A stretch of DNA of 64,000 nt from positions 831,838 through 895,837 of the forward strand of contig KE159629.1 in NCBI GenBank assembly GCA_000403335.2, given 5' to 3'. This DNA comes from Lachnospiraceae bacterium MD335 (lineage in GTDB: Bacteria > Bacillota > Clostridia > Lachnospirales > Lachnospiraceae). The notes under the pieces were generated by a model. That model saw only the letters and a list, made by a program, of their open reading frames with translations. It did no database searches and was not told where the DNA came from. This document shows positions 15,872 through 25,471 of this stretch, piece by piece; positions within the stretch are counted from its first letter, which is position 1, and every line of letters starts with the position of its first letter. The position numbers were made by a program, and so were the translations under genes.

Positions 15872-17701
15872 ATGATACAGAAAAGAGAAGATGTCAGAAA
15901 CATCGCAATCATTGCCCATGTAGATCACGGCAAAACAACGCTGGTGGACGAGCTTTTAAAACAGAGCGGCGTCTTTCGGGAAAATCAGGAGGTCGCGGAA
16001 CGCGTCATGGATTCTAATGATATAGAACGCGAACGCGGTATCACGATTTTGTCAAAAAATACAGCTGTTATGTATAAAGATACCAAAATCAATATCATTG
16101 ACACGCCGGGACATGCCGATTTCGGCGGTGAAGTTGAGCGTGTGCTCAAAATGGTAAACGGCGTTATTCTTGTAGTCGATGCTTTTGAGGGCGCCATGCC
16201 GCAGACAAAATTCGTTCTCAAAAAAGCATTGGAGCTTAAACTGCCCGTGATTGTATGCATCAATAAAATAGACCGCCCTGAAGCGCGCGCCGCAGAAGTT
16301 GTCGACGAAGTGCTCGAGCTGTTTTTGGAGCTTGACGCCGACGATTCACAGCTTGACTGTCCTTTTGTATTCGCATCCGCAAAGTCCGGTGTCGCTTCCC
16401 TTGAGGAGGATGCGCAGGGTTCCGACATGACGCCGCTGTTTGAAACCATTTTGGACTACATTCCCGCTCCCGAAGGTGATCCCGATGCAGGCACACAGGT
16501 ACTTATCAGCACCATTGACTATAATGACTATGTCGGGCGTATCGGTGTCGGTAAAGTAGACAACGGCACAATCAGGGTCAATCAGGAGGTTATCATCTGC
16601 AACCACCATGAACCGGACAAACAGCAAAAAGTCAAGGTCAGCAAACTCTATGAATTTGACGGTTTAAATAAAGTAGACGTAAAGGAAGCAGGCATCGGTT
16701 CCATCGTTGCAATCTCCGGAATTTCCGACATTCACATCGGAGATACGCTCTGTGCAACAGACAATGTCGTTCCCATTCCGTTCCAAAAAATCAGCGAGCC
16801 GACGATTGCCATGCAGTTTATCGTCAATGACTCTCCGCTTGCCGGGCAGGAAGGCAAATATGTCACAAGCCGTCATTTAAGAGACCGGCTTTTCAAGGAA
16901 CTGAACACGGATGTGTCGCTTCGTGTTGAGGAGATGGACAGCCCCGATTCATTCAAGGTTTCCGGACGCGGCGAGCTGCATTTGTCCGTTTTAATTGAAA
17001 ATATGCGCCGTGAGGGTTATGAGTTTGCCGTCAGCAAAGCAGAAGTTCTATATAAAAAAGACGAAAACGGCAAGACGCTTGAACCTATGGAACTGGCATA
17101 CATTGATGTTCCCGAAGAATTTTCTGGAACGGTCATCGAAAAACTCAGTCAAAGAAAAGGTGAGCTGCAAAACATGGGAAAAGCAAGCGGCGGCTATGCG
17201 AGACTGGAATTTTCCATTCCGTCGCGCGGTCTGATTGGCTACCGCGGTGAATTTATGACCGACACGAAGGGCAACGGCATTCTCAATACCATTTTTGACG
17301 GTTATGGTCCTTACAAGGGCGATATACAGTACCGCAAGCAGGGCTCATTGATTGCGTTTGAGGCGGGCGAAGCGATCACATACGGATTATTCAATGCACA
17401 GGAGCGCGGTACACTCTTTATCGGACCGGGCGAAAAGGTATACTCCGGAATGGTTGTCGGACAAAACGGCAAAAGTGAGGACATTGAGCTGAATGTCTGC
17501 AAGAAAAAACAGCTTACAAACACACGTTCTTCCAGCGCCGACGAAGCACTGCGTCTCACGCCGCCCAGGATTTTAAGCCTTGAGCAGGCGCTCGACTTTA
17601 TCGACACGGACGAACTTCTTGAGGTGACGCCGGAAAACCTTAGAATCCGCAAGAAAATTCTTGATCCGACACTGCGCAAACGTGCTGGTTATAAAAAATA
17701 A
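15872..17701 (+). CDS. typA: Ribosome-associated translational GTPase TypA/BipA
   Basis: A GTPase of the EF-G/LepA class that helps ribosome assembly and stress growth. At 609 residues it is the usual size. G1 is AHVDHGKTTLVDELL, the switch I region is DSNDIERERGITILSKN, G3 is DTPGHADFGGEVERVL, and G4 is NKIDRPEARAAEVVDE. Domain III and V features and the BipA-specific C-terminal domain (GLFNAQERGTLFIGPG, NVCKKKQLTNTRSSSADEA) follow. The start follows GGAAGGATAGGAATTT. It is transcribed alone. Confidence 0.98.
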   Translation: MIQKREDVRNIAIIAHVDHGKTTLVDELLKQSGVFRENQEVAERVMDSNDIERERGITILSKNTAVMYKDTKINIIDTPGHADFGGEVERVLKMVNGVILVVDAFEGAMPQTKFVLKKALELKLPVIVCINKIDRPEARAAEVVDEVLELFLELDADDSQLDCPFVFASAKSGVASLEEDAQGSDMTPLFETILDYIPAPEGDPDAGTQVLISTIDYNDYVGRIGVGKVDNGTIRVNQEVIICNHHEPDKQQKVKVSKLYEFDGLNKVDVKEAGIGSIVAISGISDIHIGDTLCATDNVVPIPFQKISEPTIAMQFIVNDSPLAGQEGKYVTSRHLRDRLFKELNTDVSLRVEEMDSPDSFKVSGRGELHLSVLIENMRREGYEFAVSKAEVLYKKDENGKTLEPMELAYIDVPEEFSGTVIEKLSQRKGELQNMGKASGGYARLEFSIPSRGLIGYRGEFMTDTKGNGILNTIFDGYGPYKGDIQYRKQGSLIAFEAGEAITYGLFNAQERGTLFIGPGEKVYSGMVVGQNGKSEDIELNVCKKKQLTNTRSSSADEALRLTPPRILSLEQALDFIDTDELLEVTPENLRIRKKILDPTLRKRAGYKK

Positions 17702-17753
17702 CATGCTATATTTTATCATGCACAAACATACCATAAAAGATATGAAAAAAGAT

Positions 17754-17782
17754 TTGCCATTTTCTACCTTTTATGTTAAGAT
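17754..17782 (+). promoter_or_regulatory. Predicted promoter of the Ser/Thr-rich repeat protein gene
   Basis: TTGCCA and TAAGAT separated by 17 bp, giving a leader of about 155 bases before the ATG at 17945. Confidence 0.5.
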
Positions 17783-17944
17783 AATGGCATAAAAAGCGTA
17801 CTGATGCCGCAAAACACGTTTGTCGTTTGAAGAAAAATTTTGAAACAATATCAATATTTTTCATAAAACAGCCGATAACATAATAAAGAATATAAGAACG
17901 GCATGGACGCAATAGGATTATTTTAAATCAAAGGAGTGATATTT

Positions 17945-18508
17945 ATGGCAGGAGTTTCATGGAATTCATCATCAATGAACAGTTTTTTTAATAATTCATT
18001 AAACTTAAAGACTTCCGGCATGAACAGCATTTTCGGCACGGTTGGTGATTCGAGAATGATTAAGTCAGGCTCATATAAAAAGCTTATGAAGTCTTACTTT
18101 GATACAGTTGACACAGATGACTACCAAAAGAAAACCTCTACAAGCGGTTCAAGACATGCAAACAGCTACACTTATGATCCGAAGGAAGGCTCCTCTTCTA
18201 CAGACAAGAGCAGCAGCTCCTCATCAACAAGCACAAGTAAATCAAGACATGCATGTACCTATACTTACGATCCGCAGAGAAGTACAATCTCTACTGTCAG
18301 AAACAAGGTGCTTGACAAGCTTCTTGATAAGTCGGAGAAAAAGCCGACCACAAGTTCAAACAAATTTTTAAACGAGCTTTTGCAGAAAGATAAGGACAAA
18401 GCGGAAGCTTCCGGCGACGGCACGGTTACGGACAAAACAGATACCACAACAAACACCGGTACGGTAACCGAAGCAACTGCTGGTACTGTTATCGACGAGT
18501 CCGTTTAA
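17945..18508 (+). CDS. Ser/Thr-rich protein with a duplicated SRHA-YTYDP motif, unknown
   Basis: Not recognised. The 187 residues have no signal peptide or membrane segment and are mostly Ser, Thr, Asp and Lys. A striking internal duplication is seen: SRHANSYTYDP near residue 70 and SRHACTYTYDP near residue 102, separated by a poly-Ser stretch. The C-terminal 60 residues are a Lys-rich helix (LDKLLDKSEKK, FLNELLQKDKDK) followed by a Thr-rich tail. The start follows AAGGAGTGATATTT. It precedes the SpoIID-like gene but is separated from it by a strong hairpin, so the two may still share a leader. A structural or surface-associated role is only a guess. Confidence 0.68.
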   Translation: MAGVSWNSSSMNSFFNNSLNLKTSGMNSIFGTVGDSRMIKSGSYKKLMKSYFDTVDTDDYQKKTSTSGSRHANSYTYDPKEGSSSTDKSSSSSSTSTSKSRHACTYTYDPQRSTISTVRNKVLDKLLDKSEKKPTTSSNKFLNELLQKDKDKAEASGDGTVTDKTDTTTNTGTVTEATAGTVIDESV

Positions 18509-18530
18509 GCAGATTATTCACAACAGCACT

Positions 18531-18574
18531 ATCCCCTGCATATACTATCAACAAAACGTATGCAGGGGATTTTT
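18531..18574 (+). terminator. Terminator hairpin that also contains the next gene's ribosome site
   Basis: A 12-bp perfect stem (ATCCCCTGCATA and its complement TATGCAGGGGAT) with a 16-base loop, followed by TTTT and then ATG. The GCAGGGGA on the 3' arm is the only ribosome site for the gene at 18575, so folding both ends transcription and hides the site. Confidence 0.8.
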
Positions 18575-19837
18575 ATGTCTAATATTGTCAAAACCGAAGC
18601 TCCCGCTTACTCGGGAAATCTCACCATAAACGTTACCTCATCACAGGGACTGATTCCCATTCAGAATGCAACTATCACCATTTCCTATACAAGAGAGCCC
18701 GATGCCGTGGTGACCACTCTCACCACAAACGAATCGGGACAGACCGAAACAATCGCGCTGCCCGCTCCCAGTATAAACTACAGCACGGAACCGAGCGAAG
18801 TGCAGCCTTACTCCGAGTACAACATTACCGTCACGGCGTCAGGCTATGAACCGGTGTTTATTTCAGGTACGGAAATCCTTCCCGACGTTACGGCAGTCCA
18901 GCCGGTGTCAATGACACCCTTGGAACTGGAAGGTCCTGATGCTCCTGCGGAAGAAGATATTATCATTCCCGACCATACCCTGTATGGCGAATATCCGCCC
19001 AAAATCCCAGAGGACGAAATCAAGCCGATGGACGAGAGCGGAGAAATTGTTCTAAGCCGTGTTGTCATTCCGGAATTTATCATTGTTCACGACGGCGTAC
19101 CGCAGGATTCAAGCGCGCCGAATTATTATGTGCGTTATACGGATTATATTAAAAATGTTGTTTCTTCCGAGATTTATGCCACATGGACGGAAAATGCCAT
19201 TTATGCGAATACACTGGTAATTATGTCTTTTACATTGAATCGCGTTTACACGGAGTGGTACCGGAATCAAGGCTACAACTTCACCATTACCTCCTCCACC
19301 GCCTACGATCAAAAATGGATACACGGCAGAAATATTTATGAGAACGTAAGCCGTATTGTAGATTCCATTTTTTCAAACTACCTCTCCCGCCCGGGTGTGC
19401 GTCAGCCGATTTTCACTTCTTACTGTGACGGCAACCGCACCACGTGCAAGGGACTCTCACAATGGGGCAGCAAATATCTTGGCGACCAAGGCTATACGCC
19501 GATTGAAATTATACGCTATTATTACGGAAGCGATATGTATATCAACTCTACCTCCTATATTTCAGGCGTGCCCTCCTCATGGCCTGGATACGACCTGACC
19601 ATCGGCTCTTCAGGGCAGAAAGTACTGCAAATGCAGCAGCAGCTTAACCGCATTGCACAAAACTACCCGGCACTTCCGATTATCGCAGAAGACGGCGTCT
19701 TTGGCAGCGGCACTGCCAACTCCGTACGTACGTTCCAACGCGTTTTTGGTTTACCTGCCAACGGCATTGTGGATTATCCGACATGGTATAAAATATCCGA
19801 AATCTTTGTCGGTGTAAGCCGCATTTCGGAACCATAA
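18575..19837 (+). CDS. SpoIID-like and peptidoglycan-binding domain protein
   Basis: A 420-residue protein that likely acts on peptidoglycan. Residues about 15-120 look like a carboxypeptidase-regulatory or Ig-like beta domain (GLIPIQNATITISYT, VTASGYEPVFISGTEI). The middle (about 170-345) resembles the SpoIID/LytB amidase-enhancer domain, with NVVSSEIYATW and GLSQWGSKYLGDQGYTPIEIIRYYYG. The C-terminal 75 residues are a PG_binding_1 repeat (IGSSGQKVLQMQQQLNRI, DGVFGSGTANSVRTFQRVFGL). No signal peptide is seen. The ATG follows GCAGGGGATTTTT, held in a terminator-like hairpin. Sporulation or spore-wall use is inferred, not shown. Confidence 0.85.
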   Translation: MSNIVKTEAPAYSGNLTINVTSSQGLIPIQNATITISYTREPDAVVTTLTTNESGQTETIALPAPSINYSTEPSEVQPYSEYNITVTASGYEPVFISGTEILPDVTAVQPVSMTPLELEGPDAPAEEDIIIPDHTLYGEYPPKIPEDEIKPMDESGEIVLSRVVIPEFIIVHDGVPQDSSAPNYYVRYTDYIKNVVSSEIYATWTENAIYANTLVIMSFTLNRVYTEWYRNQGYNFTITSSTAYDQKWIHGRNIYENVSRIVDSIFSNYLSRPGVRQPIFTSYCDGNRTTCKGLSQWGSKYLGDQGYTPIEIIRYYYGSDMYINSTSYISGVPSSWPGYDLTIGSSGQKVLQMQQQLNRIAQNYPALPIIAEDGVFGSGTANSVRTFQRVFGLPANGIVDYPTWYKISEIFVGVSRISEP

Positions 19838-19943
19838 TTATCTTGTGACAGTAATAGCATACCCTGCGCTTTCCAAGCTTATAAAATACAAATCGGAACA
19901 AAAAATATGATTTACACCATACCCTTTGCCAAGTTAACGGATG

Positions 19944-19979
19944 AATGCCTGCCTTTCATTTGAAAGCGCAGGCATTTTC
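19944..19979 (+). terminator. Terminator of the SpoIID-like gene
   Basis: AATGCCTGC/GCAGGCATT stem extended by CTTTC/GAAAG, with a TTTT tract. The rest of the 19838-20083 gap holds only a possible promoter. Confidence 0.78.
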
Positions 19980-20011
19980 CCATGTATACGTCTTTTATAT
20001 TTGTTAACACC

Positions 20012-20043
20012 TTGTTTTTCTTTCCAAGTTATTGTACTATAAT
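20012..20043 (+). promoter_or_regulatory. Possible promoter of the ABC-F gene
   Basis: A TATAAT -10 at 20038-20043 lies 41 bp upstream of the ATG; the -35 is poor (TTGTTT at 20 bp, or TTTTTC at 17 bp). Confidence 0.4.
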
Positions 20044-20083
20044 AGAGATTACGATTTACAGACAGGAAAAACGGAGGACCACC

Positions 20084-21985
20084 ATGATTTTATCATGCAG
20101 CAACATCGACAAAACATTTACGGACAATCACGTTATCAAAAACGCGTCCTTTCATATAGAAGATTACGAAAAAGCAGCCATCGTCGGCATCAACGGCGCA
20201 GGGAAATCGACCCTGCTTAAAATCATTGTCGGCGAACTGCCTGCGGATACAGGACTTGTAACTTTTGCAAAAGACAAAAGCTTCGGCTACCTTGCGCAGC
20301 ATCAGGCGGTAGACAGCGAAAACACCCTGTTTGACGAGCTTCTGACCGTCAAACAGGAAGTACTGGATTTGGAATCCGCAATGCGCCAGTGTGAGCTTGA
20401 CATGAAAAACGCCGACGGGAATGCGCTTGAACTTCTGCTCAAAAAATACACCAACCTGACGCACCGCTTTGAGGACATCAACGGATACGCTTACAAAAGC
20501 GAAATTACGGGCATCTTAAAAGGACTCGGATTCGGAGAGGACGAATTTGACAAGAAAGTCGCAACCCTCTCCGGCGGTCAGAAAACGCGCATTGCACTCG
20601 GAAAGCTGCTGCTGCAAAAGCCTGATTTGATTATGCTCGACGAGCCGACAAACCACTTGGATTTAAACTCCATTGCATGGCTTGAAACGTATCTCCTGAA
20701 TTACAAGGGCGCCGTCATTATCGTGTCACACGACCGCTATTTTTTGGACAGGATTGCCACGAAAATCATTGAGCTTGACAACGGCGTTGTATCTTCTTTC
20801 AAAGGAAACTACTCCGATTACGCACTGCAAAAAGAGCATCTGCGCACAGAGCAGATGAACGCCTATTTAAACCAACAGCGAGAAATCAAGCATCAGGAAG
20901 CGGTCATCGACAAGCTCAGGCAGTTTAACCGCGAAAAATCCATACGGCGCGCGGAAAGCCGCGAAAAAATGCTCGATAAAATCGAACGGCTTGAAAAGCC
21001 CGTCGAAGTCAATGCCGACATGAAATTAAAGCTCACCCCGCACCAAACAAGCGGAAACGACGTCATACAGATACAGGAGCTGTCCAAAAGCTTTGGGCAA
21101 AATAAGCTTTTTTCACATGTTTCTTTTGAACTCAAACGCGGCGAGCATGTCGCCATTATCGGCGACAACGGCACCGGAAAGACGACACTGTTAAAAATTA
21201 TCAACGAACTCATTCCTGCCGACACAGGCGAAATTAAACTTGGCGCAAATGTGGAAATCGGCTACTATGACCAGGAACATCACGTACTCCACATGGACAA
21301 GACATTGTTTGAGGAAATCAGCGACGACTACCCGTACCTGACCAACACCCAAATCCGAAACACCCTTGCGGCATTTTTGTTTACGGGAGAAGATGTTTTC
21401 AAGAAAATCAGCGCACTCAGCGGCGGAGAGCGCGGGCGCGTGTCCCTTGCAAAGCTGATGCTCTCCGAGGCAAATTTCCTAATCCTCGACGAGCCGACAA
21501 ACCACCTGGATATTACCTCAAAGGAAATCCTCGAATCGGCGCTCAACGCCTATGAAGGCACCGTCCTCTACGTTTCGCACGACCGCTATTTTATCAATAA
21601 AACCGCGTCGCGCATCTTAGAGCTTACGCATCAGGAATTTGTAAACTATATCGGAAACTACGACTACTATTTGGAAAAGCGCGAAATTCTGACACCCGTG
21701 TCAGTTTTGGAAGCAGCTGCCGCAGAGGAGGTATCCACACAAAAACTGGATTGGAAACAGCAGAAAGAAACACAGGCACAGGCGCGCAAAAAAGAAAACG
21801 ACTTAAAAAAATGCGAAGCGCGCATAGAGGAATTGGAACAAAAATCCGCATCGCTTGACACGGAAATGGCAAAGCCCGAGAATGCCACCAACTCCGCCAA
21901 ATTGCAGGAATTGTCTAAAGAAAAAGAAACGGTTTGTAACGAACTGGAAGAGTTATACGAAAAATGGGAGGCGCTTTCCGAGTAA
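20084..21985 (+). CDS. ABC-F family ATPase (ribosome-associated, YdiF/Uup-like)
   Basis: A 633-residue protein with two ABC domains and no membrane segment, typical of ABC-F. First unit: Walker A GINGAGKSTLLKI, signature LSGGQKTRIALGKLL, Walker B LIMLDEPTNHLD. Second unit: GDNGTGKTTLLKI, LSGGERGRVSLAKLM, LILDEPTNHLD. The linker (ABCt; YLNQQREIKHQEAVIDKLRQFNREKS) and a C-terminal coiled coil (about 570-633) are present. ABC-F proteins act on the ribosome E site; some members give antibiotic protection, others are housekeeping. The family placement is secure; a resistance role is not shown. The start follows CGGAGGACCACC. Confidence 0.93.
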   Translation: MILSCSNIDKTFTDNHVIKNASFHIEDYEKAAIVGINGAGKSTLLKIIVGELPADTGLVTFAKDKSFGYLAQHQAVDSENTLFDELLTVKQEVLDLESAMRQCELDMKNADGNALELLLKKYTNLTHRFEDINGYAYKSEITGILKGLGFGEDEFDKKVATLSGGQKTRIALGKLLLQKPDLIMLDEPTNHLDLNSIAWLETYLLNYKGAVIIVSHDRYFLDRIATKIIELDNGVVSSFKGNYSDYALQKEHLRTEQMNAYLNQQREIKHQEAVIDKLRQFNREKSIRRAESREKMLDKIERLEKPVEVNADMKLKLTPHQTSGNDVIQIQELSKSFGQNKLFSHVSFELKRGEHVAIIGDNGTGKTTLLKIINELIPADTGEIKLGANVEIGYYDQEHHVLHMDKTLFEEISDDYPYLTNTQIRNTLAAFLFTGEDVFKKISALSGGERGRVSLAKLMLSEANFLILDEPTNHLDITSKEILESALNAYEGTVLYVSHDRYFINKTASRILELTHQEFVNYIGNYDYYLEKREILTPVSVLEAAAAEEVSTQKLDWKQQKETQAQARKKENDLKKCEARIEELEQKSASLDTEMAKPENATNSAKLQELSKEKETVCNELEELYEKWEALSE

Positions 21986-21999
21986 AGCCCTCCCTTTTC
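21966..21999 (+). terminator. Terminator overlapping the ABC-F stop codon
   Basis: GGGAGG/CCTCCC stem with an AAAGC/GCTTT extension and one bulge, followed by TTTT; it includes the stop codon. Confidence 0.72.
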
Positions 22000-22019
22000 C
22001 GATTTCATTTGATAAACGC

Positions 22020-23225
22020 CTAGACTGCATCAAACGTCGCTCTGACTGCCTTGATAAAGTCCCCGCTGCTTAGCGCTGTAACATCTTTTAACGATGTAAT
22101 GAGCGCCAAATCCTTTGTCATTTTTCCGTCCTCTATCGTCTTGATTGTCGCCTTTTCCAATTTGTCCGCAAACTCCACAAGCTCTGAAATCTTGTCAAGC
22201 TCACCGCGTTTTCTCAGTGCGCCTGTCCATGCAAAGATTGTCGCAACGGAGTTTGTAGAGGTTTCCTCCCCTTTCAGGTGCTTATAATAATGCCGCTGCA
22301 CCGTACCGTGCGCCGCCTCATACTCATACACGCCCGTCGGTGAAACAAGCACGGACGTCATCATCGCAAGAGAACCGAATGCCGAACTTACCATATCGCT
22401 CATGACATCTCCGTCATAATTCTTGCATGCCCAAATAAATCCGCCCTTCGCCTTCATCACGCGCGCTACCGCATCATCAATCAAGGTATAAAAATACTCA
22501 ATGTCCGCCGCCTCAAACTGCTTTGCATACTCTGCATCGTAAATCTCCTGAAAAATATCCTTAAAGTTATGGTCATACTTCTTGGAAATCGTATCCTTCG
22601 TCGCAAACCACAAATCCTGCTTCGTATCTAAGGCATATTTAAAACATGCATGCGCAAAGCTTGCAATGGACTTGTCCGTATTGTGGATTCCCTGAAGAAT
22701 TCCCGGAGCGTCGAAATTGTGAATCAGTTCCCTGATTTGTGTTCCATCCTCACCCGTAAATACAAGCTCCGCTTTCCCTGCGCCCGGAACCTTGATTTCC
22801 GTATTCTTATAGACATCACCGTACGCATGTCTTGCAAGCGTAATCGGTTTTTCCCAATTCTTCACGCAAGGCTCAATCCCCTTTACGACAATCGGGGTTC
22901 TGAAAACCGTACCGTCAAGGATTGCCCTGATGGTGCCGTTGGGACTTTTCCACATTTCTTTCAGATTATATTCCGTCATACGCGCCGCATTGGGGGTGAT
23001 TGTCGCGCACTTTACGGCAACGCCGTACTTCTTTGTCGCCTCCGCAGAGTCCACAGTCACCTGATCGTTCGTCTCGTTTCTGTACTCAAGTCCTAAATCA
23101 TAATACTCCGTCTTTAAGTCAATGTAGGGAAGCAGCAGCTCATCCTTTATCATTTTCCAAAGAATGCGCGTCATTTCGTCCCCGTCCATCTCCACAAGCG
23201 GTGTCGTCATTTGAATTTTTGCCAT
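22020..23225 (-). CDS. icd: NADP-dependent isocitrate dehydrogenase, eukaryote-like dimeric type
   Basis: Oxidises isocitrate to 2-oxoglutarate. The 401 residues start [28 protein letters not shown], typical of the type II dimeric NADP-IDH family (eukaryote cytosolic and many bacteria), followed by [14 protein letters not shown], the isocitrate loop and [21 protein letters not shown]. The start follows AGGAGGAGTAAACG. It is the third gene of a citrate synthase, GntR and IDH cluster, so together they make 2-oxoglutarate for glutamate in an organism that runs only the oxidative branch of the citrate cycle. Aconitase is not seen here. Confidence 0.95.
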   Translation of the reverse strand: MAKIQMTTPLVEMDGDEMTRILWKMIKDELLLPYIDLKTEYYDLGLEYRNETNDQVTVDSAEATKKYGVAVKCATITPNAARMTEYNLKEMWKSPNGTIRAILDGTVFRTPIVVKGIEPCVKNWEKPITLARHAYGDVYKNTEIKVPGAGKAELVFTGEDGTQIRELIHNFDAPGILQGIHNTDKSIASFAHACFKYALDTKQDLWFATKDTISKKYDHNFKDIFQEIYDAEYAKQFEAADIEYFYTLIDDAVARVMKAKGGFIWACKNYDGDVMSDMVSSAFGSLAMMTSVLVSPTGVYEYEAAHGTVQRHYYKHLKGEETSTNSVATIFAWTGALRKRGELDKISELVEFADKLEKATIKTIEDGKMTKDLALITSLKDVTALSSGDFIKAVRATFDAV

Positions 23226-23278
23226 CGTTTACTCCTCCTGTTTTCATATAATCACGAAGAACGCTGTCCTTCGTGTTC

Positions 23279-23959
23279 TTAATGTTTTTCGCTTAACCCA
23301 CATTTTACCATATTTTTATACGCATTACAAATATGTTCGTCCGCAAGCCGTTCCGCAAGCTGCGCATTGCCATCGCGGATTGCCTCCATGATACTCTTAT
23401 GCTCCGCCACCGCCGCTTTGCTGCGCTCCTTGTCCGAAAGCGTCTTTTGCCGCTCTTTTTGGACATACTGGTGAAAATCCTTGAGCAGGTGAATTAACAT
23501 CTTGCTCTCGCACGCCTCGTATAGCTGCATATGAAAGCGGTTGTCAAGCTCGGTCAGCTGCTCAAAGTGCCCTTTCGACAAATGAAACTCACTCAAAAGA
23601 ATGGTTTCCTCCATCTCCTCAATCGCGTCCTTTGATATTTTTTTCGTTGCCCATTTCGCGCACAGCCCCTCAAGGAGCGAGCGGATTTCATAGATGTCCG
23701 CCACATCGCAGGCAGATATGCCCGTCACATACGCGCCCTTGTTTGGCACGATACGGATTAATCCCTCCAGCTCAAGCTGCCGGAACGCCTCGCGAACAGG
23801 AGTTCTGCTCACGCCAAGTTCCTCCGCGACCGCCGCCTCTTTCAGCTCGTCCTTCTCGTTATATCTGCCGTTTAAAATGTCTTCGCGCAGCTTGTTAAAC
23901 ACTCTGCTCCCCAACGAATATTTGTCCGGCGCATCATAATTGACATCATACTCACTCAT
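23279..23959 (-). CDS. GntR-family regulator of the FadR/FCD subclass
   Basis: The 226 residues have an N-terminal winged helix-turn-helix (about 12-80; KLREDILNGRYNEKDELKEAAVAEELGVSRTPVREAFRQLELEGLIRIVPNKGAYV) and an all-helical FCD ligand-binding domain (about 85-215, with RSLLEGLCAKWA and RFHMQLYEAC). FCD members bind carboxylic acids. It lies 15 bp after the citrate synthase gene and 53 bp before icd, so the ligand may be a citrate-pathway acid. A 22-bp palindrome on the operon promoter is a likely binding site. The start follows GAGAGGGCGC. Confidence 0.92.
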   Translation of the reverse strand: MSEYDVNYDAPDKYSLGSRVFNKLREDILNGRYNEKDELKEAAVAEELGVSRTPVREAFRQLELEGLIRIVPNKGAYVTGISACDVADIYEIRSLLEGLCAKWATKKISKDAIEEMEETILLSEFHLSKGHFEQLTELDNRFHMQLYEACESKMLIHLLKDFHQYVQKERQKTLSDKERSKAAVAEHKSIMEAIRDGNAQLAERLADEHICNAYKNMVKCGLSEKH

Positions 23960-23974
23960 GTACTTTGCGCCCTC

Positions 23975-25393
23975 TCAATCTGTCCCAAGTGTTATGCCAA
24001 GTGTTTTGCAGCCCTCGTCAATCACCGCCAAAAGCTCATTGTCCGTAAGCACCGTGACACGGCCGCTCTCATACTCTGCATCAACCCATGTCTTAACATA
24101 TGCCACCAGCTCGGAACTCTTTTCAATCTTCGCATCCCCGCCAAGCTTAAAGTACGTGTTAATCCAGTGCGCGATGCCCGCAAGTCCCGATGTATTGGAA
24201 ACAGCGCAAAGCACAGGTCTTTTCAGGAACTTTTCGGTGTCAAATATATTGTAAATCTCTTCGTTTTTCAACAGTCCGTCCGCGTGAATCCCCGCTCTTG
24301 TAATATTAAAGTTTTTTCCGACAAACGGGGTTCTCGGCGGTATCTGATAACCGATTTCCTTCTCGTAATACTCCGCAAGCTCCGTAATTACGGTTGTGTC
24401 CATGCCGTTCAGCGTTCCGCGAAGCTGCGCGTACTCAAACACCATCGCCTCAAGCGGCGTATTGCCCGTGCGCTCCCCGATGCCGAAAAGCGACGTATTG
24501 ACGCCCGCACAGCCGTAAAGCCATGCCGTTGTCGAATTGGAAACCGCTTTATAAAAGTCGTTATGTCCGTGCCACTCAATCCATTCCTCCGGTACGCCCG
24601 CATGCGTATGCAGCGCATAAATAATTCCCTGAACGCTTCTTGGAATAACCGCGCCGGGAAAGTTCACGCCATAACCCATTGTATCGCAGGCACGCACGAT
24701 AATCGGCAGTTTGTACTGCTCCGCCAGCTGCATCAGCGCCTGACAAAACGGCACGACATAACCGTAAATATCCGCTCTTGTAATATCCTCCAGATGGCAT
24801 CTGACACTGATTCCCTCGTCAAGACACTCTTTTACGACCGAAAGATAATGCTCCATTGCCTGTCTTCTTGTCATTTTCAGTTTCATAAAAATATGATAGT
24901 CGGAGCAGCTCACAAGAATCCCCGTCTGCTTCATGCCAATCTCTTTTACCAGCTTAAAATCTTCCTTGCTCGCCCGAATCCACGAGGTAACCTCGGGAAA
25001 CTGATAACCGCGCTCCATACATTTGTACACGGCGTCCCTGTCTTTTTTACTGTATAAGAAAAACTCGCTTTGGCGTATCATGCCGTTTGGTCCGCCGAGC
25101 TTGTGCAGATAATCATAGATTGTTACAATCTGCTCCGTGCTGTACGGCGCTCTCGACTGCTGCCCGTCGCGAAACGTCGTGTCCGTTATCCAAATTTCCT
25201 TCGGCATATTATGCGGAACCATCCGGTCGTTAAACGGTATTTTGGGTATCTCATCATAAGGGAACATGTTCCGAAACGCATTCGGTTTTTCCACATCCTG
25301 CAATTGGTACATATGCTCCTCAATCTGCAGAAGGTTGTTATGCTCGTTCATGGTAACCGGGCGGTTTTCAAAATATCCGGTACTGTTTTCCAT
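23975..25393 (-). CDS. Re-type citrate synthase (homocitrate/isopropylmalate synthase family)
   Basis: A DRE-TIM enzyme of 472 residues that condenses acetyl-CoA with a 2-oxo acid. The motif DTTFRDGQQSR sits near residue 70, and a second metal motif reads EWHGHNDFYKAVSN. The first 60 residues, NRPVTM then MFPYDEIPKIPFNDR, resemble the Re-citrate synthase described in Clostridium kluyveri rather than true homocitrate synthases, and the linked icd and GntR genes support citrate. Homocitrate synthase cannot be excluded from the sequence alone. The start is the ATG after GAGGCAGACA; earlier in-frame starts lack a site. Confidence 0.82.
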   Translation of the reverse strand: MENSTGYFENRPVTMNEHNNLLQIEEHMYQLQDVEKPNAFRNMFPYDEIPKIPFNDRMVPHNMPKEIWITDTTFRDGQQSRAPYSTEQIVTIYDYLHKLGGPNGMIRQSEFFLYSKKDRDAVYKCMERGYQFPEVTSWIRASKEDFKLVKEIGMKQTGILVSCSDYHIFMKLKMTRRQAMEHYLSVVKECLDEGISVRCHLEDITRADIYGYVVPFCQALMQLAEQYKLPIIVRACDTMGYGVNFPGAVIPRSVQGIIYALHTHAGVPEEWIEWHGHNDFYKAVSNSTTAWLYGCAGVNTSLFGIGERTGNTPLEAMVFEYAQLRGTLNGMDTTVITELAEYYEKEIGYQIPPRTPFVGKNFNITRAGIHADGLLKNEEIYNIFDTEKFLKRPVLCAVSNTSGLAGIAHWINTYFKLGGDAKIEKSSELVAYVKTWVDAEYESGRVTVLTDNELLAVIDEGCKTLGITLGTD

Positions 25394-25449
25394 TGTCTGC
25401 CTCATCTCCTTTGTTGTTTGCCGTGTTTTTACTGCATTTTTGCATTCTC

Positions 25450-25471
25450 GTATTATTGTATACGATAATAC
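25450..25471. promoter_or_regulatory. Palindromic candidate operator of the citrate/IDH operon
   Basis: A 22-bp near-perfect palindrome centred on GTATAC, with arms GTATTAT and ATAATAC and one mismatch pair. It covers the -10 of the promoter. The TTGTATAC-like centre fits GntR-FCD operators, and the second gene of the operon codes for such a protein. Confidence 0.75.

Noticed and set aside
24167..25057. Long plus-strand open frame antisense to the citrate synthase gene (296 codons)
   Set aside because: It mirrors a strongly conserved enzyme on the other strand, has no ribosome site and no recognisable protein content.
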